Source of the DNA: Euphorbia lathyris
Lineage: Eukaryota > Streptophyta > Magnoliopsida > Malpighiales > Euphorbiaceae
DNA: 64,000 bases
Assembly (NCBI RefSeq): GCF_963576675.1
Contig: NC_088915.1
Coordinates: 86,437,501 to 86,501,500 of the forward strand
Reading direction: 5' to 3'
Each line of letters begins with the position of its first letter. The first letter of the stretch is position 1. Under the pieces are notes generated by a model. That model had not been told where the DNA came from and did no database searches. It was given only the letters and a program-made list of their open reading frames with translations. Shown here piece by piece: positions 33,331 to 45,580 of this stretch. The position numbers and the translations under genes are program-made.

Positions 33331-36229
33331 TCTATGATAGCGAGTCAATATCAATCCTAACTGTCATTGACCCACAACGAGGTTTAGATAGGGCAGCAAA
33401 CAGACCACACAATCGTCATACAGTTTGTATACATAGAATAGATATATACGGAGAAGCAATTGATTATAATGACTAGTCTCGAATATTAGGCTCTCAGTTG
33501 TCTGAAGAAAATGAGTCCAGAAACGTTACACGGCTGGGTATGGTTTTATGGTTGTAGGCTGTAGCGCAACATTATACAAGCTGCGGAAAAGGTGTACAAT
33601 GTCTAAGAAAGCGCGGAAAGTACATACTGTTCTATGCTTAGATTGACTGCTGATAAAAGAAACTAAATTTCTAGTATAAACAACTACGAAATTTTGTCTT
33701 TGATAGATCAGGTGATTTCCGTGTTAAAATCTATAAGTATGACAGAGATTCGGAGCTCAATTCGGATGTTTGGTAATCGTCTTTTGTTATATGCAAATTT
33801 CATGTTATTATATATAATATAAAATGCAACAAAAATGAAAATTATGTGAAACGTACCATATATGTATTGTGCTATGCTGGTTTTAATTCTATATCTTGTT
33901 AGAGAGATTCGTAGCCTTATTGCTTTTCATTGAGGATGGAAAAAAAATGAATTCAACAGGGGCAGAATCATGAATCAGAAATTTCGAGAAAGGGGTGCTA
34001 TTCTTACAAATGTTTTTGGTATAAAGGTCAAATTTAATTCTAATGTTTTAAGGAAAGTGTAGATTTTGCCCTAAGGTACGAAATGATAAAATTTAACCCT
34101 AACGTTTCCAAACAAGATCAGTTTTAACCTTGGGTTACGGAAATTTGAAAAGGATGGTCTAACTGTTATTTTATTATTATATGGACTTTCAAAATTTTTT
34201 TATTGGTTATTGTAAAAGTATTAGTAACATGGTAAATAATTTACTTTTGACAAAAAAATTGCGATAAACTTATATATAATATAAAATGCAATAGAAATGA
34301 TAATCACGTGAAGTGTATCATACGTGGAACAAATGAAGTGTATCATATGTAGAACAAATTGCTGGTTGTAGTTCTATATCCTGTTAGAAATTGATAGTCT
34401 AATTGTTTTTCATCGAAGATGAAAAAATGGAGTTTATCTGAAAGATAGCATCCCTGTTTATCCGAGAGTCGATTATGAGATGACAATTGAATAGAATGAG
34501 AATATATTTTGAAAACGAACCAAAACTATTTCATTATCAATTTTGGTAAATACTTGTTATTTATGTCCTATCTGTCTTTTGTAAATTAGTCTTAAAATGT
34601 TCATTGTTAAAAATACTCTTAGAAGTCATGTCAATTCAATTAAGCGATACACTAATAATAAAAATTGCTGGTTGTAGTTTTATATCCTGTTAGAAATTTG
34701 ATAGCCTTGATGTTTTTCATTGAAGATGAAAAAATTGAGTTTATCCAAAAGGGTGCTATTTCTACTTATCCGAGTTGATTATGAGATGACAATTGAATAG
34801 AATTCGAATATTTTTATTTGAAAATGATCCAAAATTATTTCATTATCAATTCTGGTAAATACTTCCTTCTCGATTTATACTACTAAACTGTCATTCATCT
34901 ATTTATGTTCCATCCGTCTTTTATAAATCAGTTTTAACAATATTCATTTTTAAAAAAACTCTTAGAAATCATAACCGGTAAAAACAATGTCAATTCAATT
35001 AAACGATACACTAATTAAAAAAACGTAAACTCTTTCTAATTGTAATCATGTTCTTTGCATGACTTTCTAATTTGTTTTTCTTTTTTAATCCAATTAATTA
35101 TTTTCACCTAAGAGAGTTTGTGTTTCAAATAAATTTCAAAACATATAACGTGTCAAGTTCATGTGTCAAAATATCACTACATATGAGAGGATAACGATTT
35201 TGTCAAGTCTTAAATTGAGTCACCAATTGGAATAGTTTAAGAGTCAAATATGATCCAATAATAGGTCAGGAAATTTTTTTTTTTAATAGATAGGGGCCAA
35301 ATGAATTTTTTTTTCTAATAGATCAAGAGCTCAAAAACACTTTTAAGCCTTATGTATATCATAAATGTACATGTCAAGTTGGTCTTGAAGCTTTGTCTTC
35401 AACCTCGGTTTGTAGCTGCAACTTTGTAAGTGCAGGCTGTGAAGCTTCGTCTTCAACCTCGGTCCGTAGCTGAAACTCTCCAGGTGCAGGTTAGGCTGTA
35501 GAGGCAAAACTTCAATCAAGAGGAGCATACAATGGTGATAGCCGTACTTAATACTTTCTTCTTCTTCTTTTATGGTGATAGCCGTACTTAATACTTTCTT
35601 CTTCTTCTTTTTGTTGCCAACAAGATAACAGCTTCCCCGTGGTTCACCGAGAGAACATTTCAGAGATTATACTAAAAGTAAATTTCTTTTTTCGAATAAT
35701 CTTGAAGCAAATGTTCCTCAATTAGCAAAATGTACAGTAAAAAATGGAGCTGGCTACCAAAACAAGAAAGCAATTCACTCAAAAACCATACAAATAAGAT
35801 ATAGAGTAAATCTACACATGTAGAGGCGGCAATTTATGACACGAAAACACAATTTATAGAAACAACCAAACTGACACGACAAGATTGACACTAAATTTAT
35901 TTTTCAAGCATTTATACCATACATGGAACATATATATGAGATCAATGCGATTTTGACAAGAAACCCGAAATTGCCACCTCGCCTTAAATCACCGTCAATT
36001 TAATGCATTCTTATTAATTTTGTATTGTCTATTTCAAGTTCTAAGAAACCGCATCAATATGCCTGCAAATTTTAGCTACTCAATCTATGTACAAAATCGA
36101 CTGGTTTTTCTGCCTGCCAAATAAATAGCGAAATTTCAACCGTGCTTTGCTTAAAAATGCGAATGAAATTCGCCGACGCCTTCTCTACCTTAAGAACGAA
36201 GAAAGTAGGAAGCTCCTGACAGACCAGTT
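33331..36229. other. Intergenic region with tandem duplications
   Basis: Lies between the convergent GT14 and PLP-protein genes. Two copies of a segment of about 300 bp stand at about 34360-34660 and 34666-35020 (GCTGGTTGTAGTT, TATATCCTGTTAGAAATT, 'gattatgagatgacaattgaatagaa'), with a third partial copy at 33875-33960. At 35380-35490 two copies of GTCTTCAACCTCGGT occur. At 35531-35610 a 40-bp unit (ATGGTGATAGCCGTACTTAA ...) is exactly repeated. No gene supported. Confidence 0.5.
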
Positions 36230-39200
36230 TCACTTCTTCTTTGGATATTCTCTAGCTCCAAATATAGTAGATCCGATTCTCACATTTGTACTTCCCATTT
36301 CAACCTGCAAAAACAAGCTCGCTTCTTAGTTGTATTAACTTGTTACACACTATGTACAGTAGGGTCTCGTTTGAGATGAACGGTTTGAAATGATTATCGT
36401 TTTTGGTGCTTTTATATCATATATAATCAAGCTAATGTACGATTATAATACGCCTACCCGAATTGCCATCCCTAAATTAATGTATGATCACGGCAACTTA
36501 CTGCAATTTTCCCTACATTGATTAGGCAACTAGGCTTGGTATTCACTTCAAAATGAGCTAAACAGTTGATAACTACTGTTAATAGTCGGTATTCCTTACC
36601 GCTAGCTCAAAGTCACCGGACATGCCCATCGAGAGGTCACATTGTTCTTCTGGTATACCGAGAGCCTTGCAAACTTCACTTCTGCAATTTGCTAATGTCT
36701 GGCAAGATAGATTTAAGTATTAGAAAATGTGGGAACAGAGTTTTATTTCTACGGCGGAAAATTAAAAGTGAAAATGTGACAAGGTACTACCTTGAAGTTT
36801 TCAGGAGTTGATGTATAATCAAGCATTCCTATTGTCATTAGGCCAGAAAATTCAAGGTTTGCACAACTCTGACTAACATGTTTCGCAAGTTCCACGCAGT
36901 TTGAGGGCTCAACGCCAGATTTTGCTGCAACAACATGACAGGAATTGAACTGCCAAATCTATGACCAGGATTCTCTACCAAATGAGAGTAGCGGAGCTTG
37001 TAATTCGGAAGAAATCCACACAGAAAGAACACAATCCGGATAGGTAAAACTTGAAACAAACAATAAGAACAATGCAATGACGACTTGCAAAAATATGATT
37101 ATAAGATTGTTCGGCAGGTAATGCTTAACATGATGCAGGTGTTAAGTAACTATAGTATGAAAACTTTCAACAAAGGATAATGCTAAAGGGAAGACCTAGT
37201 ATTAGTATGCGTAAAATTGTCTGTGTCATAATCGTGTACGTGATTACATATGATATAAATGACACAGAAATGACAATCTCGTCAAAAAAGCAGTGTCAAG
37301 TGGGTTGTTTCGGTAAATTGTATTGTCATGTTAGGAATTGATAGCCCTAATCTATGTTGCATGGAACAAACACAGAAATGGACACTGTAAACGTCATTTC
37401 TAAACATAACCTTCAAATGAAAATGGACACAGGCACGAAATGCGGAAACGCTACTAAAATGGATTGTACGTGCAACATAGGCCCTAATGCATTCACATCT
37501 TGGTTGAATTCAGGAATCCCAACCAACAGCTATTCAGGGCAAAATTTAGCAAGAAAGGACTAGGATTAAAATCCTGAAATTCAGCCGAATTCAATTGGGT
37601 GATTCCCACATTCCTTCACACTATAAGCTTATCCAGAAGGCAGTGTACTGTATAACTAATATCTGACAAACCAGTTATAAGGATTTACCATATTCAATTT
37701 TCAGACAAAACCGTTCAATTGGGTGACACAGCTTTGCTGCTAACAAAATATTAGTAACTCACATTGTTCTCCACTTGTATTGACTTGTATCAAAACCTTC
37801 AATGGTTTCCTTCCCAAATTCCCAATTGCACGATCAAGATGGTTGGCAATCTGCAAAAGCATACATCTTTCCAAATTAGGTTGTCAATTTTCGACACAAC
37901 AATACGATTAACAGGGACTCCGGTTGACACGATTTTCTTTATTTATACCCTATATAATCATGTAGAATATATAGATTAAAATGATATCATACGATTATGA
38001 CACAACAACTCAGTTTTACACCCCTATTCCAGAACCATACAGAAATGCACCAATTAATACTCTTGCAAAATGATCAAGCACTACATACTTTGTTTCATAA
38101 TACCAGATAAAATAATTTCTGATCAATATAAAAATGGTGGAGAAATGCTATTATGAAAGAAAATTGCCTATACCTTCTCATCATCTATAAGGACACAATT
38201 TTCATTTTCGTTGCATTTATACCATATATGATCATGTAGAATATATAGATTACATCACACGATTATGACACAATAACTAGTTTTGACACCCCGATTCCAG
38301 AACCATACAGAAATGTCCCAATTAATACTCTTGCAAAATGATCAAAGCACTACACACTTTGTTTCAAAATACCAGAGAAAAGCATTTCTGATCAATCGAA
38401 AAATGGTGAAGAAATGCTCTTATAAAAGAGAATTGCCTATTTCTGATCAATCGAAAATTGGTGAAGAAATGCTCTTATAAAAGAGAATTGCCTATTTCTG
38501 ATCAATAGAAAAATGGTGAAGAAATGCTCTTATAAAAGAGAATTGCCTATACCTTCTCATCATCTACAGTCTCCACCATTGCGAGGTTAGGAACTCCAGC
38601 TGCACATGAACAATTGCAAGTTGTTATCCATATGTTCCACCCATAATAAAGTAGGGTATCAAAACAGATTTTCGTGTGATAATCGTGCTATCTGATCTAT
38701 AGGCAAATGCAACAAAAATTGTAATCTATCAAACATATTTTTTTAATCTGTTTGTCTATGTAAATCGTTCTGTAAATCTTATTGTAGTGTGAGAGATGAA
38801 CGGTCCTATTAATTTCTAAATGAAAAAAGCAAATGAAGCATACTCAGCAGAGGTTTCACTTTATTGCTCTGCAAATTCCCAATAAAATGCCATTCTATAT
38901 CCTCCGGAAGCTGCAATTCGCATAAAAACACTAACGCCATGATTTGATTTGATTCATAAATCTAAGCAGAAAAAAAGAAAGAGATACAGCTCAACATAGA
39001 GAATAAGAAAACCTGAGGAGCTTTCTCCAGAATTTCTTGAACATAGTTTTCACCGAAGCACCGATGACCGGCGTCATAGACTTGGCGGAGAACAGAGACC
39101 GGTTTGGTTTTGCTAACAGCCACTACTCGGATCTGCTGGGAACTTCGACCGGCCCGCTCCGCTGCCTGGTTGACCCGCTGCAAAACAGAGCGAAGAGCTG

Positions 39201-39327
39201 ACGCGGCCACTCCGTCCATAGCGGCGGATGCAGCTGCCATCTCCGATTGATGTGTTGTGGTATCTGTCTTGGCTTCTTCCTCTTCCCGATTGTTCATCAT
39301 CCATTCGTGCGCAGAGTCTCGGTTCAC
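36230..39327 (-). CDS. PLP homeostasis protein, YggS/PLPBP family
   Basis: Binds pyridoxal 5'-phosphate and buffers its supply; it has no known enzymatic reaction. Seven minus-strand exons join in phase: 39327-39013, 38910-38844, 38599-38553, 37850-37763, 36924-36791, 36698-36600, 36304-36230. Family motifs in order are VVAVSKTKP (with the PLP lysine), [52 protein letters not shown] and [13 protein letters not shown]. It is a single-domain TIM-barrel protein. The frame is open from 39327 (274 aa), but the usual family start corresponds to the ATG at 39238-39240 ([10 protein letters not shown]), giving 245 aa, the normal length. The extra 29 residues are acidic and low complexity and are probably not translated. 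In the usual WHFIGH motif the last His is Asn here. Confidence 0.92.
37920..38560. repeat. Tandem duplications in PLP-protein intron 3
   Basis: A segment of about 250 bp is present twice (about 37940-38185 and 38210-38450), sharing 'atcatgtagaatatatagatta', 'cgattatgacacaa' and 'ccagaaccatacagaaatg'. At 38386-38552 a 55-57 bp unit ('tttctgatcaat.gaaaa', ATGGTGAAGAAATGCTCTTA) is repeated three times. The first large copy ends with 'ataccttctcatcatcta' (38172-38189), a partial copy of the 3' end of exon 3 with its donor site. Confidence 0.75.
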
Positions 39328-42054
39328 TCGTCGCTAATCGGGATTGGATGGTACGAAACGCTGCGTTTTATGTTGGTCGTGACTCGTGGTGCTTTGTATG
39401 CTTTTTGCTATGTCAGTTTGTTTCGGTACTAATCGAACCGGACTTTTAGTTAACCAAATTGATGTTATATAATTTTTAAAACCGAATTGTATCGAATAAC
39501 TAAAGTAATTGAGTTTGACCAAATTGAAAATCGAAAATTTTCGTTTCGGTTTGGTTACCCTACCAAATAATCAAAATTTTCATATTTTTAATTTAAATGG
39601 TTAAAAATGTTATAAATTATGAATTTCATTGATTTGGAATTTGCAATTTTAAAATCAATTAACCAAGTATCTCATGTATTTTCAATAGTGTTTAAAATTA
39701 AAATTTTGGGCTTTCTTATTTAAGAAGTATGAAGAATATAAAATATAAGTAAAATTATTATTTTTTTATTTAAACATAATTTCAATTCGTTTTTGGTTAA
39801 ACCGATCTTTTGTCAGAAAACCGAATCGATAATTGAATACCAAAAAAAAAAAAAACTGACAGTCGAATCGAATCAGGTTATTAAAATAACCGAACAAAAT
39901 AAGAATTTCGATTCGGTTATCAGTTCGATCATCGATTTTTGGAATTTTTACTTACCCCTATATATGTGCACTTACGCGAGTGATCCTTAAAGGTTATCCT
40001 AATAGGCTTAAAATACTATTTTGTCTCTCCGCTATCCAAAACTTTGGTTTTTATACTTATTATTTGGTAATATTTGTCCTCACCTATTCAAAATGCTTAT
40101 TTTCGTTTCTTCACATATTATTTGGTTACATTTACATCCCGACTTATCGAAAATCTATGAAATCTCAACTAGTGTGGATGATTGAGATTTCATAAATTTT
40201 AGATAGGTGAAGGGGCAAATGCAACCAAATAATAAGTTAGGGTGCGAAGACTAACATTTTAGATAAGTCAAGATGCAAATGTTATCAAATAATAGATCAG
40301 GGTCAAAAACCAATATTTTGGATAGATCAGGAGCCAAATACTGCTTTAATCCTACCCTGATATGATTGAGTTAATACATATGATCTATTTGTGAAACAAA
40401 TTGACAAGGTTAACTCGTTTAATCCGTAACATTATGACCGATACCATGTAGATATTGTCCGTTCTGATCTAAATCCAACATATTGGGCCTCATGTACACC
40501 TTACTAATAAGTCTCAGTCAATATCTCTCCATTTCTGTGAGATTCAGTTCATTCATGTCCTCATCATCACCATATAGATCCTGACACAATACCATATAGA
40601 TATTGTACGGTTTGACCTAAATCCAACATATTGGGCCTCACGGAATTAAGACTCGTTTGCATGTATTGAATTATCATCTTACTAATAAGCTATCATCACT
40701 CCCTCTCAATTTCCGACGTGGGATTCAGTTCATTCATATCCCCATTTCCATCCCTTAAAGTCGCTCTTTGCTCAGATCTTCTACCCTGGCGCCACCTACT
40801 CCAGACCGGGTCTTTACAAATAGGATAAGGGTAGATAGGTAACAAGTTTGTAAATAAAGCTCATCAGAGGAGTTGTAAATAAAGGGTGTCAAAGTTGTAA
40901 CTATGAGACATCTGTGAAAAAGGACAAGGTTGATTCGCAATGGTTTTTTTAAAAAGTTTATACGACATGTGAGATTAATTTTAAAAAACAAAAACTTTTG
41001 TCCTGCAGATTTGAAAATCTACATCTTGGAAATACCCGGACGGTGTGTGGAGTAAAATAAATGAGTAGAAACTCCTAATTTGATCAACAACGATGTGTGG
41101 ATTCTTAACATACTGTATGAGCTCTGTTTCCACACGGGTTGTCATCTTTTCCCCTTAACGTGTTGCCACTTTTGCCTGATTTCTCCCAACTATCCGTTTT
41201 CATATATATTTGAACGACAAGTTTCTGTCAGGTTTCCATTTGCAAATTTAGCAAATTACATTTTTTTTTTTTACTTTGACCTTAAATAAATTATTAGACA
41301 ACTTTACCCTTTATATTTAGGTTTTATCAGGACTTTCTTTAACCATTACAAATTTTCTACCCTATATTAAAAAAAAAAAAGTACCAAAAGATATACACCG
41401 TTATATAATACAAACTCCATTGATATATATTCATCATAAATTAAGTGATGCTTGAATACAAGTTACAAATTACAACAAATTCTATGATTTAGTAAATATA
41501 AAAATATTAATTAATTAATAATCACATCCACGATGAATTAACATTTTTAAAGAATAACTAAGCATATTATACTACAAAACCTATCATATATCAGTGGCGG
41601 ATCTAGGAGAAACAATCTTCTCTAAGATGAGTAATTCGAGATCTCCTCTAACACGAGTAATTTCAGACGATTCTCTATCTGAGAAAAGAATATCAAGATA
41701 CTATAATTGCATCTTTACTTTCTTCCCCGGCTCCGCTACTTATAATATTCATGGTTTCACTTATTCAATCAAACAAATCGATTTTTTTATTTTTTTTCTT
41801 GTAGCGATACAACTTATAGAATACGATACGAATTTAGCTCGAGGGCAATATACAAAACAATGCAATTTAAGTCTAACATTTACTTGACCGTACAATTCTA
41901 AGTCGCAATTCGCAATTCCAAGCTTTAGGCTTGCACATTTGTATGCGATTTAGAATTGCACGGTTTTGTAAACCTTAGACTTAAATTACACTATTTGATA
42001 TCGTTTTTTAAGGAGCTAAAATTTGTACCTTATCCCACACGTCATTATTAAGAT
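39328..42054. other. Intergenic region with MITE-like repeats
   Basis: 39425-39960 has CCGAAT/CGGTTT-type inverted words without clear ends. 40000-40360 holds a foldback-like element (CTATCCAAAACTTTGGTTTTTA mirrored by AAAAACCAATATTTTGGATAG). 40435-40740 contains two copies of a segment with TAAATCCAACATATTGGGCCTCA, 'ccatgtagatattgt' and 'gattcagttcattcat'. A string of A/T follows. No gene supported. Confidence 0.45.
41592..41736. mobile_element. Small MITE-like element
   Basis: The left end CAGTGGCGGATCTAGG and right end CCCCGGCTCCGCTACT are imperfect inverted repeats of the 'agtggcggatccagg' kind that recurs in plant genomes. About 145 bp. The open frame starting at 41594 begins inside this terminal repeat and is not a gene. 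Confidence 0.5.
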
Positions 42055-42468
42055 CTACGCATAACTACACATCCCATAGACACATTTACTTCCCTTCTTG
42101 CACCTATTATTGCAACCTCCACAGTTTTTCTTATCAAACATAGGATTCACACACTTTCCTCGGCAGCAAATCTCAGAAAACTTGCACTTATTCCCACATT
42201 TACCACAATTAAACTTATCTGTAAGAGAATTGACACATTTCTTCTTACAACAGTCCGGTCCAGGACTGTTTTTGGCTCGACAAACCCTTGGGTATATGTC
42301 GCACGTCATGGCGGCTCTGCTGCTCTTTTCTGCTAGGAAGCGGTTTGTTCCTCGCAGAGAAGACACCGATTTTTCATCTTCGGATGAGAAAGCAACAATG
42401 GTTTCAAAAATTAGAAGTATGGCTACTAAGAAGAAGGTTTTCTTTTGATTTAGAGAGTAATTTCCCAT
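42055..42468 (-). CDS. STIG1-like cysteine-rich secreted protein
   Basis: An intronless 137-residue frame. Residues 1 to about 28 form a signal peptide (basic start, hydrophobic FFLVAILLIFETIVAF), so the product should be secreted to the apoplast. The mature part is a STIG1 domain: 16 cysteines from about residue 55 to the end, arranged as CDIYPRVC, PDCC, then two related modules NCGKCGNKC...CCRGKCVN and NCGGCNNRC...CVYGMC. Family members (stigma STIG1, GRI) are small extracellular peptides that act through receptor kinases or lipid binding. Which member this is cannot be told from the sequence. The length is typical. A TATA box stands about 55 bp upstream. Confidence 0.92.
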   Translation of the reverse strand: MGNYSLNQKKTFFLVAILLIFETIVAFSSEDEKSVSSLRGTNRFLAEKSSRAAMTCDIYPRVCRAKNSPGPDCCKKKCVNSLTDKFNCGKCGNKCKFSEICCRGKCVNPMFDKKNCGGCNNRCKKGSKCVYGMCSYA

Positions 42469-42518
42469 TTTGATGAGAATTATTGGATTTGATGGAGATT
42501 AATGGAGAGGTCTGATGG

Positions 42519-42529
42519 GTTTATATAGA
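42519..42529 (-). promoter_or_regulatory. TATA box of the STIG1-like gene
   Basis: On the minus strand CTCTATATAAACCC lies about 55 bases before the start codon at 42468, the usual distance for a short leader. Confidence 0.65.
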
Positions 42530-42854
42530 GATGATTAATTATTGATTAGTGGAGGATTGATGATTAGATGATTAATTAATTAATTATTGGTTTAATACTT
42601 TTTTTTTCAACCTTTGTCATCCTCAATTTGTTAAATTTTGACCTATGACATTGTTTGTTGATTGGACATATTCTAAAATATTTGATCAAGACAAGACATG
42701 CTAGTGGATTTTATTTGAAGTTTGCCAATCAGAAAATAAAGGTTTTAAAGATTCAAAATTGACAAGTTGATGTGTTAAATGAAAAAAAGTTAGAAATTCA
42801 CGTCTACGATATGTCAAAAATTAATATAAGATCTACAATTAAGCATTAACTATC

Positions 42855-42975
42855 AGTTTGAGCTTTTAGTTCAATTGGTTTCATAATATGGTATCAGAGC
42901 CTTCTCAATTAAACGGTCGTGGGCTCGAGTCCAGTCTCATTAATTTGTAGAATTAAAAACACATGGCGGAACTGT
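42855..42975 (+). other. tRNA-like / SINE-like or Copia PBS remnant
   Basis: TTTTAGTTCAATTGGTTTCA (box A like) is followed by TATGGTATCAGAGCC, a CAT-anticodon-like segment that also equals the tRNA-iMet primer-binding site of Copia elements. About 30 bp further stands GGGCTCGAGTCC (box B like). No complete cloverleaf can be formed. It is a decayed tRNA-derived sequence, SINE head or retroelement leader, not a working tRNA gene. Confidence 0.4.
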
Positions 42976-43037
42976 GTTGTGAAAGCTGCAAGTCTAAAAT
43001 GCATTTGCGTGCGAGGGTGTGTCAGAGATTAATATAA

Positions 43038-43351
43038 GGGTAAATAATTTATTAGTCCCCTAGTTTTTACCTAACACACTGTTTAGTCATCCTATTTTGA
43101 AAAACACATTTTAAGGCCCATATCTTTTACCAATATTAACCATGTGGTCCTTTTATCTATTTTTTAATATTTTTAACCGAACATATCTTAGCTTTTAGGA
43201 CAACCACAATACAATACAAGTTGACAATGTTACTCTGTTATTTTATATATGTCTATTTATGCTAAAATATAACGGTTACAAGTCTAAAAAAACAGATAAA
43301 AGGACCAAATGGTTAATATTAAAAATTAGGGGACTAATAAATTATTTACCC
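43038..43351. mobile_element. Mutator-type MITE (314 bp)
   Basis: The left end GGGTAAATAATTTATTAGTC and the right end are perfect inverted repeats for about 25 bp. They are flanked by an exact 9-bp duplication TTAATATAA (43029-43037 and 43352-43360), the Mutator target length. Pairing continues inward (GGTCCTTTTATCT with AGATAAAAGGACC). A diverged fragment of the same family lies near 46980-47040. Confidence 0.9.
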
Positions 43352-43360
43352 TTAATATAA

Positions 43361-45571
43361 TATCTATGATTAGGCCTTAAGAACCAGAGGGGGAGGGGCA
43401 GTTGCCCCTTCCCATCTTGTTGGCAACAAAATGTATATACTAAGTAGAGTTATCATCGGCACATGCTCTCTTGGTAATAACATACATTTACGACTAAAAT
43501 TGAAGATGATGTTTAAGATTTTATTTACTTATTTATTTTTTAAATAGAAGAAAAACCTATTGTAATAACGGTTTTGATCACATGCACCTTAATGAAAATT
43601 GAAAGCATCCTACAGTTTAGATTTGATAAGCCTAGATCTAACGGTGAATGACCAAATTCATTTGGTCATTAAGGTGCATGTGAACATTCCTGATTGTAAC
43701 CAATGTTGTAAACAACGTTAAATGCTAATCGGACGGACAAATGTCTAAGAATTAATCAAGTTTGTATTTTTTTATTATTTTGTTTGAAACAGTATTTTTT
43801 TTATTTTTAATAAATAAAAAGTTATATAAACACAATTAAAATATGAATTTTTTTTTTGAAACAGTATTTTTTTTTTAATAAATAAAAAGTTATATAAACA
43901 CAATTAAAATATGAATATATGAATGATACTAAAAATAAACCATTTTATAAATGGGAATATCTTGTGGACTAATATGAGATTAGTTAGTTAATATCTTGTG
44001 GACTATGTAGTAGTGGAGTGGTCTAATTCAACGTCTCGTATCGAACACCAACTTGAGCCGAAGTTAGGCTTTCCGAATTGAATAAATTCAAAATTAGGCC
44101 ACAATATTTTATAGAAATTGAAAAGTTGGAGCCAAGTATTACTGTATTAGGCAATTTTCCAACAAACCTGAGGTATGGAGGGAAGTGGTATACGGCCATT
44201 TGATTACTCGGTTTAAGATTCAGACTATTTTTAGATGATTTTTTTTTTTTAATTAAAGCTTTCACCGTATATTAAGACCTTGTTTATTTACTGAAAAATA
44301 TCTTTTTGATTTTTCAGTGTTTGTTTGTTTAGAACAACAAGTTAACGGAAAATTTTAGATTAATCACCAAAAAAATATATGAACAAAGTGATGAAAATAT
44401 TTTGTTATATTGAAAAAAAGTAAAATATTTTCATAAAATATTTGGAATTCTACTTTATTTTTTTTATTCTTTTAAAAACAACATTCACCCACTACTTTTT
44501 TCTATTTTCCGATGTTATAACCAAACACTAGAAAATATTTTATGTTTCAATAAAAAGCTTACTTATCCAATATTTTTCAAAACTTAATATTTTTTTTTGT
44601 ATAAAACTTAGGCCTGGTTGGTTCAGCTGTTAGCTAATAAATGTTGTTGTTGTTGTTGTTGCTGCTGCTGCTGTTAGCTGTAAGTTGTTTGCTGTTTGTT
44701 ATTAGCTGTTTAATTATTAGTGTTTGGTAATATTATGTTGAAACAGTTTCTCTTAGTATGTAAAATATCTAATATGGAGATGTTTTAAATTAACCAACAA
44801 ATAAAATAAAGAAATAAAAAATACATTACAAAAATTAAAAATTAAAACTATCTAAAAAAATAAATAAAAATTTTAAAATAAAAATTTACTGAATGGGGAA
44901 AATTCTTATTCTTTCGGTAATAATATTATAAAATAAAAAATAAGACGAAACATGTTTTGTGAAAATAAAAAGGATAATTTTGTTAATATCAAATAACTAC
45001 AACCGTTGTTTATGAAAAATTCTAAAAAAATGTTTTCTTGAAAAGTTTTGAAACAAAGATGTTTCCATCAAAAAATTAAAAGTTGTATTTTAAACTTAAC
45101 CAAACACGATATTTTCTTCAGTTTGAAGTTAAACGTAAAATGTTGTTTCGAAAAGCCGAAACAAATACCCTCTCAAACTCAGAATCAAGATTAATTGCGG
45201 ATGCATCATGCATGCAGTCTAAATTTGTTCCGTTAAGAAATGTAAAAGACAGATAAAGAACCACTTACTCATGGCTTCCAGTTGACTCTTACAAAGGAGA
45301 CTATTGATTTTGTTTTATTTTTGAGCCGATGTTTTAATAATATTGAATTTAAGTTGACAATATACCCCTTCATCAATATTATTTAATTATTAACGGTGTC
45401 TCTATGGTTACTTTGTTTTTAATAAAATAAGTCATACTTTGTTTTTTTCACCATTGGATGATGGTGGACTTTAACAAAGTAAGTTCATCCAATGGTGGTA
45501 AAAACAAAGTATGACTAACAAAGTAAGTATAGCCTAACCCATTATTAACAAGACAACGTCCACCTTATAAA
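43361..45571. other. AT-rich intergenic stretch
   Basis: No gene supported. 43795-43855 and 43860-43915 share 'aataaataaaaagttatataaacacaattaaaatatgaa'-type sequence as a direct duplication. A GTT/GCT microsatellite lies at about 44643-44675. 45430-45520 is a short inverted repeat around 'atggtggactttaacaaag' and 'catactttgttttt...aaaaacaaagtatg'. Confidence 0.45.
44643..44675. repeat. (TTG)n(CTG)n microsatellite
   Basis: Six TTG units followed by four CTG units. Confidence 0.85.
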
Positions 45572-45580
45572 TTACTAAAA

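Noticed and set aside
41594..41887. 97-aa ORF
   Set aside because: Starts inside a MITE terminal repeat and has no recognisable domain.
42897..42912. Functional tRNA-Met gene
   Set aside because: TATGGTATCAGAGCC resembles a tRNA-iMet complement and box-B-like words follow, but arms do not pair into a cloverleaf.
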